DNA of 64,000 bases. Source: Paenibacillus tyrphae (GTDB lineage: Bacteria; Bacillota; Bacilli; Paenibacillales; NBRC-103111). Below the pieces are notes generated by a model that worked only from the letters and a program-made list of their open reading frames with translations, had not been told where the DNA came from and did no database searches. The position numbers were made by a program, and so were the translations under genes. Location of the stretch: NCBI RefSeq assembly GCF_000722545.1, contig NZ_JNVM01000033.1, positions 1-64,000 of the forward strand, in the 5' to 3' direction. Each line of letters starts with the position of its first letter. Position 1 is the stretch's first letter. This document shows, piece after piece, positions 9,401 to 18,036 of the stretch.

Positions 9401-9440
9401 GAAAAAACCCCGGCGAGCATCGTTCGCCAGGGGTTTGGAC
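9401..9440 (-). terminator. Terminator after rpmA
   Basis: Minus-strand stem AACCCCTGGCGA/TCGCCGGGGTT followed by TTTTC. It separates the rplU-prp-rpmA unit from spo0B-obg. Confidence 0.85.
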
Positions 9441-9454
9441 GTTGATGGTGGGAA

Positions 9455-9766
9455 TTAAACTTCCACTGCTGCGGCTACAGGAGCAGCCGACACAGGGTAG
9501 ACGCTCACTCTCTTACGATCGCGGCCTAAACGTTCGAATTTCACAACGCCTTCAACCTTAGCAAAAAGCGTATCGTCCGAGCCGATTCCCACGTTGTTGC
9601 CTGGGTGAATTTTCGTTCCGCGTTGACGAACGAGGATGCTTCCTGCCGTCACTTTTTGACCGTCGGCACGCTTAACGCCAAGGCGCTTTGCAATACTGTC
9701 ACGGCCGTTCTTCGTGGAACCTACACCCTTTTTGGATGCGAACAACTGAAGATTCAATTGCAACAT
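9455..9766 (-). CDS. rpmA: 50S ribosomal protein L27
   Basis: Large-subunit protein near the peptidyl-transferase centre. The 103-residue precursor begins MLQLNLQLFASKKGVGSTKN: the short N-terminal extension ending in LQLFA is the Firmicute type removed by the protease Prp, which is encoded directly upstream. The C-terminus has an extra Ala/Val-rich stretch. It starts 14 nt after the prp stop with GGAGG 9 nt before the ATG. Confidence 0.97.
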   Translation of the reverse strand: MLQLNLQLFASKKGVGSTKNGRDSIAKRLGVKRADGQKVTAGSILVRQRGTKIHPGNNVGIGSDDTLFAKVEGVVKFERLGRDRKRVSVYPVSAAPVAAAVEV

Positions 9767-9780
9767 GTCTGTCTACCTCC

Positions 9781-10119
9781 TTACTCGAATGATGATGTAT
9801 CTTGCATCGCTATATATGCACCATACGATTGTTCAATAGATCTCAGCATGACGACCATGCTTTCCAGCAAAAGCTGTACTTTTTCGCCGATGTCCGCCTC
9901 GAGCTCCGTCGGAATTTTGACTTGAAGCAACCCGTGCTTCATGCGCGTTCCAAGCTGAATTCCCGTCAGCGTTTCGACGGCGTTTACCGTTCCTACGGTT
10001 ACGGCAGAGACGCCGGCACAGACAATGTCCTTGCCCGGTTCGTCGTATTGCGCATGCCCGTCAACGGTAAAACGTTCAATCCGCCTGCCCGGCCCCCGTG
10101 TTATCGCGACCCGAATCAT
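9781..10119 (-). CDS. prp: Ribosomal-processing cysteine protease Prp
   Basis: Cleaves the N-terminal extension of L27. At 112 residues it has the family's length. The catalytic pair is visible: His in VDGHAQYDEPGKD (about residue 22) and Cys in IVCAGVSAVT (about residue 34). Location between rplU and rpmA is conserved and matches its substrate next door. Confidence 0.95.
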   Translation of the reverse strand: MIRVAITRGPGRRIERFTVDGHAQYDEPGKDIVCAGVSAVTVGTVNAVETLTGIQLGTRMKHGLLQVKIPTELEADIGEKVQLLLESMVVMLRSIEQSYGAYIAMQDTSSFE

Positions 10120-10125
10120 GGCTTC

Positions 10126-10437
10126 TTACGCTTGGATCTTTTCGATCACAACTTTAGTGTAAGGTTGACGATGGCCTTGCTTGCGGCGATAGTTTTTCTT
10201 CGCTTTGTATTTGTAAACGATGATTTTCTCGCCTTTGCCATGCTTTTCAACTTTACCCGATACGGAAGCGCCGGAAACGACCGGAGCGCCTACCACCAAA
10301 CCGTTAGCGCCGGATACGGCCAATACGCGGTCAAATGTCACCGCTTCGCCTTCGCCTGCTTCGAGTTTTTCGATGTAAAGAACATCGCCCTCTTGGACTT
10401 TGTACTGTTTACCACCAGTTTCAATAATTGCGTACAT
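10126..10437 (-). CDS. rplU: 50S ribosomal protein L21
   Basis: Large-subunit ribosomal protein, 103 residues. N-terminal YAIIETGGKQYKVQEGDVLYIEKL and C-terminal KKNYRRKQGHRQPYTKVVIEKI are diagnostic. First gene of rplU-prp-rpmA, preceded by a leader with the features expected of L21 autoregulation. Confidence 0.97.
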   Translation of the reverse strand: MYAIIETGGKQYKVQEGDVLYIEKLEAGEGEAVTFDRVLAVSGANGLVVGAPVVSGASVSGKVEKHGKGEKIIVYKYKAKKNYRRKQGHRQPYTKVVIEKIQA

Positions 10438-10545
10438 TGTTGCACCTCCTCATGTCTCAGACTCGCCTAAAGCCAGGTGGTTTGTCCGAGCTGGACAAAC
10501 GCTTGGAACAACCCGCTTCGCGCGGTTACAGCATGCTATAGCAAC
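10438..10545 (-). promoter_or_regulatory. Probable L21 leader
   Basis: About 100 nt of structured 5' UTR precede rplU. Visible stems include TTGTCC/GGACAA around 10483-10500 and CCGCG/CGCGG around 10510-10530. Bacilli are known to carry an L21 leader at this place; I matched it by position and stem-rich character, not by a covariance search. An AT-rich TATGATAAT box near 10555-10565 may be the promoter. Confidence 0.5.
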
Positions 10546-10589
10546 ATACCAAGATATATTATCATAAAACGTAGGCAATATGCAACACT

Positions 10590-11831
10590 TTATTGACTAT
10601 AGTCAACAAAACCGCTGCCTCCGCAAGTTGGGCACGACTTCAGAGACGCCGACTCTTTACTGTCCCGCACTTTTTTGCGCGTCAGCTCCACCAGCCCGAG
10701 CTTTGTCCAGCCGACAACGACCGTTTTCGTCCGGTCCTTCTTCGTTTCCCGAATCAGCTCCTCGAGCACCTGCTGGCGGGAGCTTTCCGTTTCCATATCG
10801 ATGAAGTCGATAATGATCAGTCCGCCGATATCGCGCAGCCGCAGCAATCTCGCAATCTCTCTGGCCGCTTCGAGGTTCGTGTCGAACACCGTCTGCTCCA
10901 GATCGATCGAGCCCGTGTACTTGCCCGTATTCACATCAAAGACGGTCAACGCCTCCGTCCGGTCTACGATCAAATACCCGCCGTTGTCCAGCCAAACCTT
11001 GCGTCTGAGTCCTTGCTCCAGCTGCTTCTCCACCCCGTATTCCGCAATCGGATCGGTATGAGGCTTAAGCTTGACCCGTTCGGCAAGTCCTTCGGAACGA
11101 GGGGTGGCGATAAGTCCTCGCACCTCCTGCAGCATCCGATCGGAGCCTACGACCAGCTCCTGCACGTCGTCGCGGAACAAATCGCGGAGCAAACGCGGCA
11201 GCATTTCCAGATCGCTGTAAATTTTACGCGGCACGTCTCCGTCCGATTGGGATATTTTCTCCAGTTGCTGCCAGCGGATACGAAGCTCCTCAAGATTGGC
11301 CGCCAACGCCTCCTCGGGCTCTCCTAGGGCTGCCGTACGAACGATGAAGCCTTCCCCGAGGCGCAGATGGCGTTCCGCCATCCGTTTCAACCGGTCGCGG
11401 TCGGCGGCGCTGTCGATTTTGCGGGATACGCCGATGTAATCGGCGAACGGCATGTAGACGCCGAAGCGGCCCGGAAGCGAGAAATGTGTCGTTACGCGAG
11501 CCCCCTTAGTGCCGACAGGCTCCTTGACGACCTGGACCATAATTTGCTGTCCCACTTTGACCAAATCATGAATGGGCGGCTTTTCCTTCGGCTGCTTATC
11601 CATATGAGCCGGCAGCAGATCGTCGATATATAAAAAGCCGTTGCGCTCCAGCCCGATATCGACAAAAGCCGACTGCATTCCCTGCAGCACCCGAACCACG
11701 CGCCCGATATATATATTCCCGGCCAATTGCCCCTGATTTCGCTCGCCTTTGTAATATTCCATGAGCTTGCCGTTCTCCTGAACGGCTACCTCGGTATGCT
11801 TTTCGTCGCATTTCACCAATATACGTTTCAT
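10590..11831 (-). CDS. rng: Ribonuclease G/E family endoribonuclease
   Basis: Endoribonuclease for RNA processing and decay. N-terminal S1-like segment (about 30-110; GNIYIGRVVRVLQGMQSAFVDIGLERNGFLYIDDL) is followed by the catalytic core with metal-binding TVFDVNTGKYTG and IIDFIDME, and the zinc-link CPTCGGSG at the C-terminus. ATG 11829-11831 (MKRILVKC) fits the family start; 413 residues is the short RNase G-like form without the RNase E tail. Stands between the L21 leader and spoIVFB. Confidence 0.93.
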   Translation of the reverse strand: MKRILVKCDEKHTEVAVQENGKLMEYYKGERNQGQLAGNIYIGRVVRVLQGMQSAFVDIGLERNGFLYIDDLLPAHMDKQPKEKPPIHDLVKVGQQIMVQVVKEPVGTKGARVTTHFSLPGRFGVYMPFADYIGVSRKIDSAADRDRLKRMAERHLRLGEGFIVRTAALGEPEEALAANLEELRIRWQQLEKISQSDGDVPRKIYSDLEMLPRLLRDLFRDDVQELVVGSDRMLQEVRGLIATPRSEGLAERVKLKPHTDPIAEYGVEKQLEQGLRRKVWLDNGGYLIVDRTEALTVFDVNTGKYTGSIDLEQTVFDTNLEAAREIARLLRLRDIGGLIIIDFIDMETESSRQQVLEELIRETKKDRTKTVVVGWTKLGLVELTRKKVRDSKESASLKSCPTCGGSGFVDYSQ

Positions 11832-11867
11832 GTGCAGCAACACCTCGGCCCTATTGTACCACATTCT

Positions 11868-12779
11868 TTAGGCGAAAAGCTCGGTAAGCGACTTTCCTCT
11901 TTTTGTTTCGTCAAAGTAATAAGCGAGCACCGCGCGCTCGGGAACGACATAGTGGATGCGCCCTTTGTCGTCCAGCACATAAACCAAATGATACCGGTCG
12001 CGCATAAACAACCGGACCACCTCGGTCACTTTGCGGTTTCCCGGCACCACGATCGGTCCGGCAAGCTCTCCATTCCCATCTCGTATATCCTTGAACCGCG
12101 CTTCGCGATGCACCAGAAAACGCATGAAGCGGTAAGGCGCACTGCGCCATTCGTACCAATTGGAATAGAGCAAAAACAGTCCCATCATCAGCCAATTGAG
12201 CTGAATGCCGCCTTTTTCCGAGAGCAGGTGCACGCTGGCGGCGCCGATCAACAGCGCGCTTAGCAGCAAGCTGGCCCCGGCTGTCACCTGTATCGTTCGT
12301 TGATAAGGAAGCCACAGCCCGACCAGCACCTGCATCACCTTGCCTCCGTCCAGCGGTAGCACCGGAAGGAGATTGAACAAAGCGATCAGCAGATTCGCCT
12401 GTACGAAATAGGAGCCCCACGGATCGGAAAACAGACCGACCGCAGTCAAAAATGAGCCGACCGCCATCATCCAGACGTTCTGCAGCGGTCCGGCCAAAGC
12501 GACGACAAGCTCCTGAACGGCGGGAACGCCGCCGGGCTCCTCCATCGAGGCAACGCCCCCGAAGGGCAGCAGCTGCACTTCCCTGATCCGCCAGCCGAAG
12601 CTCCGGGCAGCCGCGACGTGTCCAAGCTCATGAATGAGAACGATTCCGAACAGCGTTGCCGTTTCAATGAAATATCCCGTCCAGACGGATAGCAGCAGCA
12701 GGATCGAAAACAGCGGATGAAACCGGTAGCGGATGCCAAACCATTCATTCCACGGCCTGCCTCTCCACAGTCTAATCAA
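11868..12779 (-). CDS. spoIVFB: Intramembrane metalloprotease SpoIVFB
   Basis: Site-2 protease that cleaves pro-sigma-K in the mother cell during sporulation. Zinc motif HELGH lies in FGIVLIHELGHVAAARSFGW (about residues 48-56), the third ligand in NLLPVLPLDGGKV (about 136-146). Several membrane helices are followed by a soluble C-terminal CBS-like part (about 225-300). It overlaps spoIVFA by 8 nt, consistent with co-translation of protease and regulator. Confidence 0.95.
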   Translation of the reverse strand: MIRLWRGRPWNEWFGIRYRFHPLFSILLLLSVWTGYFIETATLFGIVLIHELGHVAAARSFGWRIREVQLLPFGGVASMEEPGGVPAVQELVVALAGPLQNVWMMAVGSFLTAVGLFSDPWGSYFVQANLLIALFNLLPVLPLDGGKVMQVLVGLWLPYQRTIQVTAGASLLLSALLIGAASVHLLSEKGGIQLNWLMMGLFLLYSNWYEWRSAPYRFMRFLVHREARFKDIRDGNGELAGPIVVPGNRKVTEVVRLFMRDRYHLVYVLDDKGRIHYVVPERAVLAYYFDETKRGKSLTELFA

Positions 12780-13740
12780 ATGAAATCACGTCCATCGGAT
12801 TGACAGGTTTCCCGCTCTTCGAAACGGCAAAAAAGAGCGTTCCCGCTCCCTGTCCCCCTGCGGGTTCCGCTACCGTGCCAATCGACTCTCCTCCTTTGAA
12901 CCAATCACCCGCCTGCACCTTTCCCGGCTCCAGATGTCCGTAGACGGACTCCATACCATCCGCATGCCGAAGCACCACGGCGAATCCGATATCTTCTTTC
13001 GGACCGGCAAACGTGACCAGTCCCGTATCGATGGTCGCCACGGGCGAGCCCGCCGCCGCTTCCACAAGAACCCCGCCCTGCATCGGCGTAAACGGAGCAA
13101 TGAGCTTTCCGGCGACGGGTGGAAAGTAGTGCTTCGATACAATAGCGACCTTCTGCGCTTCCGTGTGCTTCGCAGGGTTCATTGCCGGAAGAAACGACGG
13201 TGCGCTGCCGAATTTGCTCTCGTACCATGAGGCAAGCGCAACCATATCGAACGACTCGGTTAAAGCCGCGGTTACCCACTGCTTGCCTTTGTTGGCCCAA
13301 GGACGGTCGAGAAGAAACATGCCCCATACGGCAGCAAACAGCATCCCGCTAATCAACAGCCGGACCGCAAGCCGTCCGGTGCGGGGGCTCGGACGAAAAA
13401 ACGATCCTCCATCGTCCTCCCGGCTCATGCGGGACAGTTCCCGCTGCCATTTGCGGTTCCATTCCTCCTCCGGGTCGACGGGACTGTATAAATCCGGCCT
13501 CGGCGGCCCCTCTTGCCGGGAATAAGGACCGGCCAATCCTCGCGGGTCGTCGGATCGGAACTTCCATTCCCCTCCTATGCCTAAGCTGTCCCGGTCCCAT
13601 TCCCATTCGCGAATCTCTCCTCCGGACGGAAATTCGATGTGCGCATATTCCGTGTCTCTGCCTGGTCGGCGACTTTCGCCTTCCTGCAGCTTGCGTATTT
13701 TTTCGGACCGGCGTTCCCGGACGTTTTTTCTCGTTTCCAT
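12772..13740 (-). CDS. spoIVFA: SpoIVFA, regulator of the SpoIVFB protease
   Basis: Holds SpoIVFB inactive in the outer forespore membrane until signalled. The 322-residue protein has a long charged N-terminal region, one membrane helix (LAVRLLISGMLFAAVWGMFLL, about 125-145) and a C-terminal LytM/M23-like domain (about 215-320; VLRHADGMESVYGHLEPGKV). The domain keeps an H-x-H-like GHL but not the complete zinc set, in line with a non-catalytic role. Assignment rests on pairing with spoIVFB. ATG follows a strong GGGAGGGG site. Confidence 0.88.
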   Translation of the reverse strand: METRKNVRERRSEKIRKLQEGESRRPGRDTEYAHIEFPSGGEIREWEWDRDSLGIGGEWKFRSDDPRGLAGPYSRQEGPPRPDLYSPVDPEEEWNRKWQRELSRMSREDDGGSFFRPSPRTGRLAVRLLISGMLFAAVWGMFLLDRPWANKGKQWVTAALTESFDMVALASWYESKFGSAPSFLPAMNPAKHTEAQKVAIVSKHYFPPVAGKLIAPFTPMQGGVLVEAAAGSPVATIDTGLVTFAGPKEDIGFAVVLRHADGMESVYGHLEPGKVQAGDWFKGGESIGTVAEPAGGQGAGTLFFAVSKSGKPVNPMDVISFD

Positions 13741-13851
13741 CCCCCTGCCCCTCCCGCATTCAAGCTATACTCCATCCTATGAGCTTGTACCCGCAAATAT
13801 ACGGACAAGGAGTGGGAACGAACGGATTCGGTTCCGCTGCAAGTTCTATAC

Positions 13852-13879
13852 AAAAAAGCACCCTTCAACAGGGTGCTTC
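13852..13879 (-). terminator. Terminator after the rodA-type gene
   Basis: Minus-strand stem AGCACCCT/AGGGTGCT with a TTTTTT tail, 24 nt beyond the stop. Confidence 0.9.
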
Positions 13880-13902
13880 ACTTCGCTTCGTATAATCTTT
13901 GT

Positions 13903-15057
13903 TCACTCGTCCTCCAGCAGCTTGTCATCATGCAGCCGTACGCTCATGACGAGTCCCATCGCAATCATGTTGATCAGCAGCGAGGTTCCCCCGTAACTGA
14001 TGAACGGCAGCGTTATACCGGTCACGGGCATAATGCCGATCCACATGCTGATGTTTTCGAAAATTTGAAAAACCATCATGGAGACGATACCGATAATAAT
14101 GTAGGTACCGGCGAGGTGGTTGCAATAAATCGAGATGAGAATCATGCGGTAAATCAATACAAAATACAACAGCAGCAAAACGGAAGCTCCGACAAAGCCG
14201 AACTCTTCGCCGACAACGACGAATATCGCATCCGTGTAAACGACGGGAATCCGGTTGCTATGAACGGACGACCCATTCAAATATCCTTCCCCGATCAACG
14301 AGCCTGAGCCGATGGCGCGGATGGCATTGTTCACCTGCCATTTGTCGTCCTTGCTGGCCGTTTCCGGACTAATAAACGTATTGATTCGGTCCATCCAGTG
14401 GGTCGGCCATTTTTGGGCCTGGAAGAACTGCTGAATATCCGTATGATAATGCTGGAACAAATATAAAAACAAATAGGCGGCCCCGGCAATGACCAGTGCC
14501 CCAATCAACAAATTGCTTAGCTTCATGTTGCCGATCCAGTACATTCCGCACAAGATGACAACCAAAATCATCGCATTTCCAAGGTCGGGCTGAACCGTGA
14601 CCAGAACAACAGGAAAGAACGTAATCAAGCCGATGGGAACGACATCCCGAAGGAGCTCAAGCGGCTCCCCTTTGCGCCTGGCAATGAACATGGCCAGTGT
14701 TAGAATCAAAATAATTTTGAATAACTCTACGGGCTGAAAGTCCAGCTTAACAATCGGAAGGGAAAACCAGCCTCTCGCCCCGCCGATCTTTTCGCCGAAC
14801 AGTAGAACGGCAATGAGAAGAAACACGCCGAATCCATATAAATAAAAGGAGACTTTGGTCAGTATCCTGTAGTCGATCAGGGTCGTAACCAAAAAAGCAA
14901 TAATGGAAACGATGTAAATAATGATTATTTTTTTCGGTTCAAACGCAATGGTTCTTGAGTTTAGCGTCGCGCTGTACACGAGCATCGTGCTGATGACCAG
15001 AAAGGCGAGAAGTATGACTATGATGGGCACATCGATTTTTTTCAGCTTGTGCAGCAC
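13903..15057 (-). CDS. rodA: FtsW/RodA/SpoVE family glycan polymerase
   Basis: Multi-pass (about ten helices) SEDS peptidoglycan glycosyltransferase. Diagnostic segments: GGARGWFSLP, QPVELFKI, VQPDLGNAMI, VVGEEFGFVG and the C-terminal PFISYGGTSLL. Next to minCD and mreBCD, so lateral-wall synthesis (RodA) is the likeliest role, but FtsW or SpoVE cannot be excluded from sequence alone. Begins 8 nt before minD ends its frame and shares its operon. Confidence 0.85.
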   Translation of the reverse strand: MLHKLKKIDVPIIVILLAFLVISTMLVYSATLNSRTIAFEPKKIIIIYIVSIIAFLVTTLIDYRILTKVSFYLYGFGVFLLIAVLLFGEKIGGARGWFSLPIVKLDFQPVELFKIILILTLAMFIARRKGEPLELLRDVVPIGLITFFPVVLVTVQPDLGNAMILVVILCGMYWIGNMKLSNLLIGALVIAGAAYLFLYLFQHYHTDIQQFFQAQKWPTHWMDRINTFISPETASKDDKWQVNNAIRAIGSGSLIGEGYLNGSSVHSNRIPVVYTDAIFVVVGEEFGFVGASVLLLLYFVLIYRMILISIYCNHLAGTYIIIGIVSMMVFQIFENISMWIGIMPVTGITLPFISYGGTSLLINMIAMGLVMSVRLHDDKLLEDE

Positions 15058-15064
15058 CTGACGT

Positions 15065-15862
15065 TCATCCTATTCCGAGAAACTTTTTCATTTTATTGAA
15101 TACCCCGGTCTTCTCTTCCATGGGCATCAGCGGCACCGAATCGCCAAGCATCCGCCGGGCGATATTGCGGTAAGCGATCGCTGCGCGTGAATTTGGGTTC
15201 ATCACGGTAGGCTCCCCGATGTTCGCCGCTTTAATGACATACTCGTCATCCGGAACGATGCCAAGCAGATCGATGGCGAGGACAGAGCAAATTTCGTCGA
15301 TATCGAGCATCTCGCCTTTTTTGACCATGTTCGGACGAATGCGGTTGATCACGAGCTTCGGCGACTCCACGTTCGGTTCTTTTTCCAAAAGACCGATGAT
15401 GCGGTCGGCATCCCGTACGGCGGCGTTTTCCGGCGTCGTGACGACGATCGCTTTGTCTGCGCCCGCTACCGCATTTTTGAAGCCCTGCTCGATCCCGGCC
15501 GGACAATCGATAATCACAAAGTCGAAATCGCGCTTGAGCTCAACTACAATTTGCCGAACCGATTCCGGCGAAATCGCGTGCTTGTCTTTCGTCTGGGCAG
15601 CCGGCAGCATGTACAGCTCGTCGAAGCGCTTATCCTTCACAAGCGCTTGCGGCAGTCGGCACCGTCCTTCGGCGACATCGATCAAGTCGTATATAATGCG
15701 GTTTTCAAGACCCATCACGACGTCCAAGTTGCGGAGACCGATGTCCGTATCAACCATGACGACCTTTTTCCCCTGCAGCGCCAAAGCCGTTCCGATATTC
15801 GCGGACGTCGTCGTTTTGCCGACGCCCCCTTTGCCGGACGTGATAACGATTGCCTCTCCCAT
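15065..15862 (-). CDS. minD: Septum-site determining ATPase MinD
   Basis: Membrane-binding ATPase that places MinC to block polar division. Deviant Walker A SGKGGVGKTTTSANIG (near residue 10), DTDIGLRNLDVVMGLE switch, and a C-terminal amphipathic helix (VFNKMKKFLGIG) for membrane attachment. ATG 15860-15862 has AAGGAG 8 nt upstream and gives 265 residues; the frame upstream adds a leader not seen in the family. Directly downstream of minC. Confidence 0.96.
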   Translation of the reverse strand: MGEAIVITSGKGGVGKTTTSANIGTALALQGKKVVMVDTDIGLRNLDVVMGLENRIIYDLIDVAEGRCRLPQALVKDKRFDELYMLPAAQTKDKHAISPESVRQIVVELKRDFDFVIIDCPAGIEQGFKNAVAGADKAIVVTTPENAAVRDADRIIGLLEKEPNVESPKLVINRIRPNMVKKGEMLDIDEICSVLAIDLLGIVPDDEYVIKAANIGEPTVMNPNSRAAIAYRNIARRMLGDSVPLMPMEEKTGVFNKMKKFLGIG

Positions 15863-15881
15863 AGGTCCCACTCCTTCACCA

Positions 15882-16547
15882 TCAAGCGTGTACATTCAAG
15901 CCGAACTTATGCAAATGATGGATTTTGTCGATTTCCATTTTGCCGTCCTTCACGTAGGCGAATTCCATGTACGTATCGAAAGCGTCGCCAAGACCCCATT
16001 CGTCGGGAGGACGGCTTATAATTCCCGCGATGCGCAGCTGCGTCGGCCTCATGTGCGAAGCGGCAATAACGGATCTTTCGTCTCCGTCGACCCCCGCATG
16101 CGCCATGCCGCGTAGCGAGCCCATCACATATATGCTGCCCGAGCTGATAATAGCTCCGCCCGGGTTAATGTCCCCTAAATATAAAATGTCGCCCTCGTGC
16201 GAAAACGTCTGCCCCGAACGGACGATCCCCCGAACGATTTTCACGTCCGGAGTCCCTTGCGGCGCTCGCTCGTGCGAAGGATCTGCCGTCTCTACGGATT
16301 GGACAAGCAGATTGCCCTTTTGACTGATGATGCTGCGCACCAGCTCCCGCTGCTCCTCGGTCACCGCCCGGTTGCCGAGCTTGACGTGCACATGAATGAT
16401 CGGCCCGGTTAAAATTTGCTGGTGCGTCTTCTCCAGCTTGTGTCTCAGCTCGGCAACCACGTCGGAAAACTCGCACGCGTCATCGAGCAAAAACACCAAT
16501 CCGTCCTTCACACCTTTGATCGTCACATGATGTTTAGCTGCCGCCAT
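15882..16547 (-). CDS. minC: Septum-site determining protein MinC
   Basis: Inhibitor of FtsZ assembly. N-terminal FtsZ-binding domain (1-105) and a C-terminal right-handed beta-helix (about 110-215) marked by GDILYLGDINPGGAIISSGSIYVMGSLRGMAHAG, which also binds MinD. 221 residues, normal length. Lies between mreD and minD in the mreBCD-minCD cluster. Confidence 0.95.
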   Translation of the reverse strand: MAAAKHHVTIKGVKDGLVFLLDDACEFSDVVAELRHKLEKTHQQILTGPIIHVHVKLGNRAVTEEQRELVRSIISQKGNLLVQSVETADPSHERAPQGTPDVKIVRGIVRSGQTFSHEGDILYLGDINPGGAIISSGSIYVMGSLRGMAHAGVDGDERSVIAASHMRPTQLRIAGIISRPPDEWGLGDAFDTYMEFAYVKDGKMEIDKIHHLHKFGLNVHA

Positions 16548-16621
16548 AACCGCTCCTACCTCCTAAGCCTATACAATTCGGCTTGGCGCGGGCGTTCTCC
16601 TGCTGCCTTGCGTTAAAAAAA

Positions 16622-17149
16622 TTATTCCATTTCCTCGGTCTGCTTCGCCGGAAGACTCTCGAAAAGCTTGCGGATCGGCACGTAAATGGCAAGAGCAAAC
16701 AACAGGTTGATCAGCATGCTCGGCAGCATCTGATGAAGGAATACCCACTCAAAGTTCGTATGTGTGACACGAAACAGCCGGAACAAGCCGTAGATCGCCG
16801 TATCGTAAAACAAATTGCCGAGCCCGATCACGACCATGCTGATCACGATGCTCGAATAAATACGTCCTTGCAGCATGCCGGCCAAATATCCGGCAAGGCC
16901 CATTCCGAACGATACCGGCCCGAGCATGGGCGAATGATAGATGAAGTCGTGCAGCATACCGAATACAAGACCGTAAACAAGCGCCGTATGCCGGTTGATA
17001 TACAATCCGATAAATAGAACGATAACAAGTACGAAATGCGGGTCCACCTGAACCTTCGATTGCCAGGCGACGGGAACGAGCCATGGAAGAAGCGTTCCTT
17101 CGAGCAGAAACAAAACGGAGAGAATCAACCATAATTTTTTGCGATTCAT
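16622..17149 (-). CDS. mreD: Rod-shape determining protein MreD
   Basis: Integral membrane partner of MreB/MreC in the elongasome. 175 residues with about five hydrophobic helices and little else conserved. The call depends mostly on its place right after mreC (9 nt) and before minC. Confidence 0.88.
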   Translation of the reverse strand: MNRKKLWLILSVLFLLEGTLLPWLVPVAWQSKVQVDPHFVLVIVLFIGLYINRHTALVYGLVFGMLHDFIYHSPMLGPVSFGMGLAGYLAGMLQGRIYSSIVISMVVIGLGNLFYDTAIYGLFRLFRVTHTNFEWVFLHQMLPSMLINLLFALAIYVPIRKLFESLPAKQTEEME

Positions 17150-17158
17150 CGGCTCACC

Positions 17159-18007
17159 TCAACCTTCCGGCACTTCAATCACGAATACTTCGCGAAGATG
17201 GTTGAAGGAGGCGAGCGGCTCGATGGCAGCGACATGCGTAACGGAGTCGCCTTCGTAGCGCTCCACCACTTTGCCGATTTCTATGCCGCGCGGGAAGACA
17301 AGTCCCTTCCCTGCCGTAATAATCGTGTCCCCGACCTGAAGCTTGTCATTAGGATCAATCTTTGTCATGATCAGCTTTTGCTTGTCGGGATCGAACCGCT
17401 CGATCATGCCGAACGACTCGTTTTCTTTCCCTTTCACGGTCGCCGATATCGCCTTGGATTCCGTAGACTTATCGTCGATCCCCGTAAGGAGCTGGACATC
17501 CGCATAAAAATTGGAAACCGCAGTGACGCGGCCGATCAAACCTTCCACCGACTGAACGGCCATGTTCGGGCGGATGCCGTCTTTTTCTCCCAAATTGATC
17601 GTAATCGTCTTGTTCGACTGCTGGAACGTTACCACTTCGGCAATCCGGAAGTTGTACTTGTTCATCGACTTTTGCCGCTCCGTGAAGCCCAGCGCCGCCT
17701 GCAGCCGCTCGTTCTGCAGCTCCAAATCGTTCAGGCGCGTCGTATCGCGGGCGTATCTGGACAACGTTTCCCGCAGTACGGTATTTTCTTCATGAAGCGT
17801 ACGCAGACGGTTTACATCTTCAAAAACGCCGGCAACAAAACCGACCGGCTTATAAATCAGTCCTTGTGTCCATGCGACGGTATCCTTGACAAATTTCTCC
17901 GGCCAAGTTTTATAGCCCAGTTGGCCGAAGGTCAGCCCCATCAGCGCAATAAAACAGATGAGGCCGAGCATCAAGATCAGCAGTCTTTTATTCCCCAGTA
18001 GTTTCAA
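17159..18007 (-). CDS. mreC: Rod-shape determining protein MreC
   Basis: Bitopic protein linking cytoplasmic MreB to cell-wall enzymes. One N-terminal membrane helix (LLILMLGLICFIALMGLTFG), a coiled coil (about 65-110; NRLRTLHEENTVLRETLSRY), then a beta-rich external domain (VEGLIGRVTAVSNFYADVQLLTG). TTG start with GGAAGG upstream; 282 residues. Between mreB and mreD. Confidence 0.95.
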   Translation of the reverse strand: MKLLGNKRLLILMLGLICFIALMGLTFGQLGYKTWPEKFVKDTVAWTQGLIYKPVGFVAGVFEDVNRLRTLHEENTVLRETLSRYARDTTRLNDLELQNERLQAALGFTERQKSMNKYNFRIAEVVTFQQSNKTITINLGEKDGIRPNMAVQSVEGLIGRVTAVSNFYADVQLLTGIDDKSTESKAISATVKGKENESFGMIERFDPDKQKLIMTKIDPNDKLQVGDTIITAGKGLVFPRGIEIGKVVERYEGDSVTHVAAIEPLASFNHLREVFVIEVPEG

Positions 18008-18036
18008 TGGCTACACCTTCCAACCCAAGACTGCGC